A DNA stretch of 64,000 bases from Pagrus major (Eukaryota > Chordata > Actinopteri > Spariformes > Sparidae), in assembly GCF_040436345.1 (NCBI RefSeq), contig NC_133224.1:14454703-14518702 (forward strand), written 5' to 3'. Below, one piece after another: positions 59,420-64,000 of the stretch. How positions within the stretch are numbered: the first letter of the stretch is position 1; the number at the start of each line of letters is the position of its first letter. The translations under genes were made by a program, and so were the position numbers. Under the pieces are notes generated by a model that was given only the letters and a program-made list of their open reading frames with translations, had not been told where the DNA came from and did not search any database.

Positions 59420-59735
59420 ATAACTGCATGCAGGTACCCAGGGACGTTTGGGGCCCCTGGGGTCTGGACCCCCTTCCAGATAAAGACTTGGCCTGGTTTG
59501 CAGCCAGTCAAGTTTGTCCACGCCCAACAGGGAAAAGCATTTCTGTGTGGAGCTTTGTGAACGGCGGCTTTGTCATGTTGAAACAGGAAAGGGACAAACT
59601 CAAACTGCTGACACAGAGTTGCAAGAACACAGCGTAAAATGTCATTGTATGCTTTAGTATTAAGATTTCCATCACTGGAACTAAGGGGCCCAAAGTAGGA
59701 CAAACAGCCTCAGAGCAAGAGGACAAGCCCACATA
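59420..59735 (-). mobile_element. Tc1-like transposase remnant, minus strand
   Basis: In two minus-strand frames one reads fragments typical of the catalytic core of Tc1 transposases: a FGPLSSSDGNLNTKAYNDIL-like stretch, then LCQQFEFVPFLFQHDKAAVH (family form: FLFQHDNAPVHKA). The reading frame is broken at least once and no inverted repeats were found, so this is a dead fragment of roughly 90 codons. Confidence 0.8.
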
Positions 59736-60660
59736 CTGTTAGCCATACAGTGCCCATGATAGACTCATACTTGAGACTGTATAAGAAGATCAGTGGGGCT
59801 GGGAACTATTCTGATGTTGTCTGAGACAGTTACAGGAGATAGGTCAGGGATGTTTGAACGTAGCTTAAGTTGGAAGCTAAGCTAATTTGTTCCCATCAGG
59901 AAGTGAATGTTTTGTTGCTGATGTGTTTACAGCTGAGTCATCGTTGACTGTCTTCATTGTCCTCTTCCTCCAGTCATCAGTTTATAGTTCTGTGCTCAGG
60001 CTCAGCTCACAGAGATGACTGATGGGCATGACAGCCTTGTGATGGCCGGTCACCAGACACATGAGCCTCTTCAGAGCTGGTCAAACACCGTGTCAAATAC
60101 CACGGCCAACTGTCGTCCCAGTACAGCCTCTGACACACAAAGACTCAAAGGCCACATGATCAACACCAGTGACCTCAAAGGAAGTGAGCTGTAGGATTAA
60201 AGCTGTCAGACTCACAACTTCCTACAACAATACCACTGTTAGCCTTCTGCTATCAGATTACAAGGCTAAAATAATGACTGCCAGTACAGACAGTGTACTT
60301 CAAAGGCACCCAAAAGAAAAGAGAAACAAAATGGAAATAATGAGAAAAAATGCATACATCACATGATGAAAAGGCTGTTACCACAGGTTTATATATACGG
60401 CAGTGAGAGTGGTTTAAACATGAACTGGACTGGACTATGATCACACAAATGTTGTTCCATGTATTACTCTCAGGCCGAAAAAACAATTTGAAATGAAAAC
60501 ATCCAGTGTCATTTGGAGGGACCAGCCTCCTGTCAGAGTGAGATATTAAAAATGTCAGTAATAACATTGGCTAGCTGATCGGCACGTATTTTTAGTTCAC
60601 GGCCAGGTATATTATCTGGACCAGCAGCCTCTCACTCTCACTCTCAGCAGTTGATTCGAG
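59736..60660. other. Intergenic, nothing recognised
   Basis: No supported gene or element. The words gctagctgatcggc at 60570 and agctaagctaatttg at 59875 recur loosely near 61160, but no boundary can be drawn. Confidence 0.45.
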
Positions 60661-60669
60661 TTCCACAGC

Positions 60670-60990
60670 GATCATAAAATGTGTTCAACTCATCCGGCAG
60701 TATGACCTCACACCTGATGGGAGCCCTCCTGCTTTTGTAGCCTTTGACATTTTGAATCTCCTGCCATATATCTCTGCTGATGTCTCCTCTTTGCCTCCTT
60801 GCTGCCAGCTTTCAGTCTTGCTCTGGCAGAGAAAGGCAGCTTTTTTGGCCCTGAATAGACCCTTCACCTCTCCAATCATCCAGGCCTTCTGGTTGGGGAA
60901 TGGTCTTACTGTCTTTGTGATCACCACATCAACACATTTGCTGATATAATGTATGATGTCACTGAAGATGTATATTCTACAAGACTGATG
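60670..60990 (-). mobile_element. Non-LTR retrotransposon (LINE) ORF fragment, minus strand
   Basis: The minus strand at 60927-60685 encodes VITKTVRPFPNQKAWMIGEV followed by KGLFRAKKAAFLCQ. This matches the conserved segment between endonuclease and reverse transcriptase in fish LINE polyproteins (pattern: FPNQKPWM..EVR.LL.A...AF). A stretch of about 80 codons stays open, then the similarity ends. No full reverse transcriptase is present. The clade cannot be given. Confidence 0.75.
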
Positions 60991-62234
60991 TTGTTATCCT
61001 AAGTGGCAGCATCTCTGAACATTTGCCAGTCTATGCACCCAAAACAGTCCTGTAGGGCTGCTGTAGCTTCATCTGTTCACACTTTAACGCTTTTTACTGA
61101 TGGTTGGACCCTCTTTATCAACTGTGAGTATGTAGGCAGAAGAAGCAGAGCTAACCTCACTAGCTAAGCTAGCTAAACTGAAGCTAAGCTACTTGTTTAA
61201 AGCCTGGCAAGATCAATTGATCATGTTATCTTGTGAATCCAGTTGCATCGCTAGGTAACTAATTTTGTAATTAGTTGTTCTTGTTACCACCAAGCAACCA
61301 GTAAGAAATGCTATAGAAACTGACACAGTCAACCTGAGGATCTTTGCGCCGACTGATCAAAAAACGTGGAACCACCCAAATCCTCAATTTAACTTCTCTA
61401 ACCACAGTTAAGTATTTGCGAACATAATAGAGAACATTCTAAGAAAACTTTTATATCATGATATCCTTTAATGACATTTGGCGCCATTGTACATGATGTC
61501 ATGTGGAGTCTGGTCAAAGGTCATACATGTGACTCTACTGTGGACTGTTGCATCATGGTTGCATGGACAGCAAGATGTTCTGTGACCTTATTAATATCGC
61601 GGCGTACGCTCCTGCTGCCTGACGCCCTCTCTGTGCTCCTGACAGACAGCTCACAGGTGTTTGGCTTAGCCAGGCTATATTTACAAATGTCACCGATGGA
61701 ACTGCACCGTATGATACCAGCAGGGATCTGATTACTAGAGCATTGGTAAATCTCAAGTACATGTTCATACATACCTAGAAAGAAAGTGATGTCTCATGTT
61801 CACTTTGAGTTCGAAAATATCTCAGGTTTTTCAGTGAGCTCTTATAGAATAGAGGAAAAGAGAGGAGGAATTGCAGTGGTACTGTTTGTTTGAGTCCTTT
61901 ATGCTGATTAAATTGCCATTTAGTTTTTTTTGATTGTTTAAAATTTACAGCACTTATTTTATGATCTTATTCAATTGACTGTGTATTTTGAAATTTTCTG
62001 TAAATTGTATCCCCCTACATGATGATCTGACTGCAGTGGCTTATCCACACTGCCAAGAAAATATCTGAGGATGCTGGATCACACTCTTCATTGATAGTCT
62101 CCTGGTCAGACCTTGATATCCACACCTCCAGTTTGTAATGCAGTGTCAGGTTTTGTTGTTGTTGTTTTCAAGTTGTATAGTAGACAGAGTATGAATGTTT
62201 GATTTGGAAAGTTTCCTTTTAAAACTGCCAAGTT
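60991..62234. other. Intergenic, nothing recognised
   Basis: No supported gene. Open frames at 61471-61731 (+) and 61521-61772 (-) overlap on opposite strands and resemble nothing known. A (TTG)5-like run lies near 62154-62166. Confidence 0.45.
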
Positions 62235-62545
62235 TAAAGAGAGACTATGTAGTTTAAGAAGAAATTCAAACTCAGAATTGGAATATTTGCAATATTAATG
62301 AAGTAATACTACAAACTCAGAAATATGTATTTTATATATAAGTGAATAAACAGGCTGTTCTCAGAGGGAAATAAAGTCCCAGAACACTGTTTGAAGCTAG
62401 AAAGGTGGCAGGGTCCGCCATATATAAACAAAGTCAAACAGTATAAATTGTGTTGTCCTTTAAGGTCAGTTTGTTTATTCAGTTTATTCAGTCATGAAAA
62501 CAAAGAGAGTTTGTTTATTTAGGTTGTTTAGGCAGAAAACAACCT
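62235..62545 (+). repeat. Second copy of the MITE family at 37354-37571
   Basis: Shares gactatgtagttt, aattcaaactcagaattg, ataaattgtgttgtccttta, aggtcagtttgtttattcag and catgaaaacaaagaga with the 37.4-kb element. It carries an insertion of about 130 bases after the first third, and its right terminus is lost next to the Tc1 remnant. Confidence 0.75.
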
Positions 62546-62551
62546 AAATAC

Positions 62552-62960
62552 AAGATAATCCACCCAGCTGACATGTGTGGCATATCAGGATGCTGATTTA
62601 ACAGCATGATTGTTGCACAGGGGTGCTTCTCTATGAAAGGCCACCGTAAAATGTGCCATTTCATCATAAAAAAGAGATATTTATAGGCACTGATCTATGG
62701 AATTTACATGATGAGGGTTACAGAAACCCCAGAGAACAAGGTGGGGTGGGGGAGTCATGGATCAGAAAACCAGTCAGTGTCTAGTGTGACTATTGAGCTC
62801 ATGCAGTGTGCCACATCTTGTGTGCATGGAGTTGATCAGGCAGTTGATTGTGGCCCATGGGATGTTGGTCCGTTCCTCTTCAGTGGTGGGGTGAAGATAT
62901 TGGCATGAACTGGAACATTGTCGAGCATGTTGATCCACAGCATACCAAGCATGTTCAGTG
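62552..62960 (+). mobile_element. Degenerate Tc1-like element fragment
   Basis: The order gataatccacccagctgaca, tgtgtggcatatcaggatgc, tgatttaacagcatgattgt, aaggccaccgtaaaatgtgc, gtgtgactattgagctcatg, agttgatcaggcagttgatt, ggcccatgggatgttgg and ttgatccacagcataccaag matches from memory the end and transposase 3' region of a common fish Tc1-type element. It is in pieces with deletions; no intact frame remains. Confidence 0.75.
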
Positions 62961-63194
62961 GCTACCCTGCTTTACATGAGTGTGTGACAGAGACAAAACA
63001 ATTTCCTCTTGTCTGTCCCTTTCCACAGTAAAACAGTGTTGTTCCATTTGTCATCATCAACTCTCCTCTGTGGAGTGAACGGATGCCCTGCAGGACGTTT
63101 CCTCCTGTGTGTTCAACACCTCAAGTGGCATTCAAATTGGTGTCCTCTGATAGTTTCCTATGGCTAAAATGTTAGTTAGTTCGTTTAGTTATTT

Positions 63195-63775
63195 TTAATT
63201 GCCAGGGCCATGGGTGCAGTCTGAACAGAGAAGTCTTCAGTCTGTGACTCTGATGTGTAGCTACAGTTTCTGCTGACCTTAGTCAATGGGGAGCTTGTTC
63301 CACCATTGTGGAGTCAAGACAGCAAACAGTAGTGATTCTGTGGGGAGCTGGGACCCTGTAGTGTCAGTAGGAGAACCTAGTGGACATGCTGAGGTGTATG
63401 GTGGGCCTGAGCCATTCACAGCATGGCAGGGACGCACCTGGTCTTGATTCAGATCCAAGTCACTAGAAGCTCATACAGGGTGCAGAGGAGTGGTGTGTGG
63501 GAGAATTTAGGTTGAAGAAAATCCAGACTGCTGAATTCCGGGTGAGCTGCAGAGGTCGAATGTCACATTAAGGCACACCAGCCGATGGTAAGAAGCAGAA
63601 GTCTAGGTCCGAGATGACCTGGACCAGAACCTGCAGTGTGTTATGGGTAAAGAACTGATGTATCCTGATGTTGTGGAGGATGAATCTGTCGGGGCTGGTT
63701 GTCACGGTGATGTTGGCAGTGAAAGACAACTGGTCACACCCAGGCTCCTTGTAGTCCTTACAGATTCTGTCCAAG
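63195..63775 (+). repeat. High-copy teleost repeat ('caatggggagcttgttccac')
   Basis: Ordered words agtcttcagtctgtgactct, caatggggagcttgttccac, cattgtggagtcaagacagc, gagctgcagaggtcgaatg, tggaccagaacctgcagtgt, atgttgtggaggatgaatct and acacccaggctcctt match from memory an abundant fish repeat. The short minus-strand frame across 63568-63774 is part of it. Its class is unclear to me. Confidence 0.7.
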
Positions 63776-64000
63776 TTATCCAGTAACTGTCATTCTCCTC
63801 ACCATGTAGATGCTGCACCATGTAAATCCCAGCAACATGGAGTCGTGAAGGTTAACTTCACTGTCTGAATGTTGAAGTCACAGAGAAGTGCAAGCATTAC
63901 TCATTATGTGATGGATTAAACTTTAAAAATCAGTGGATGACCCCGACTAGCTTGTCATTATTTGCCCTTATTGATCCAAATAAACACTCAATTATATTGC
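63776..64000. other. Window end, nothing recognised
   Basis: AT-rich non-coding sequence with no supported feature. Confidence 0.5.

Noticed and set aside
59401-59732. Minus-strand frames as a host gene.
   Set aside because: The sequence is Tc1-transposase-like, frame-broken and without ends, so it is a transposon remnant.
1-64000. CRISPR arrays, operons, phage or plasmid features, rRNA genes.
   Set aside because: No spaced identical repeats, bacterial gene organisation or rRNA-like sequence were seen. The tandem repeat at 1465 has no spacers.

Overview
This is a nuclear genomic window from a ray-finned (teleost) fish. Four things point there: the split-gene structure with GT-AG introns; vertebrate proteins readable exon by exon; long (CA/GT)n microsatellites; and a dense set of high-copy fish repeats (Tc1-like, hAT-like, foldback, tRNA-derived SINE and LINE debris). 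The order EML3, MTA2 and TAF6L is the gene neighbourhood of human 11q12.3. I recognise no prokaryotic, organellar or viral gene.

Layout: five protein-coding genes, all on the + strand. (1) The last coding exon of an EMAP-like gene, most likely eml3, at 1619-1831; the rest lies upstream of the window. (2) A complete mta2, 6179-33317: 18 coding exons, 663 aa, with a 10.5-kb first intron full of mobile elements and simple repeats. (3) A complete cth1-type four-CCCH-finger gene, 38269-40407: 2 coding exons, 323 aa. (4) A complete taf6l, 42421-49791: 11 exons, 643 aa. (5) A complete TWIK-type K2P channel gene, kcnk7/kcnk6-like, 50666-54971: 3 exons, 335 aa. From about 55 kb to the end I find no host gene, only layers of decayed repeats. 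Every exon junction in the models keeps the reading frame and follows GT-AG.

By family knowledge, MTA2 is a NuRD deacetylase/remodeller subunit and TAF6L is a histone-fold subunit of SAGA-type complexes. EML proteins are microtubule-binding WD40 proteins. CTH1 belongs to the TTP (ZFP36) family of mRNA-destabilising proteins. The K2P gene encodes a four-helix, two-pore membrane protein. They share a locus but no obvious pathway.

Points most worth a second look: (a) both selectivity filters of the K2P protein are non-consensus (G-S-D and G-Q-G where G-Y-G and G-L-G are usual); (b) a second in-frame splice acceptor in mta2 would add seven residues inside the GATA zinc finger; (c) a foldback element with arms of about 240-250 bp and an inverted CAG/CTG pair lie in mta2 intron 1; (d) a hAT remnant has a readable 8-bp target duplication and is inserted in an older repeat; (e) long CA/GT tracts sit just behind two splice donors. 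I found no evidence for an undescribed multi-gene system; the window is ordinary, gene-bearing fish euchromatin with rich repeat history.
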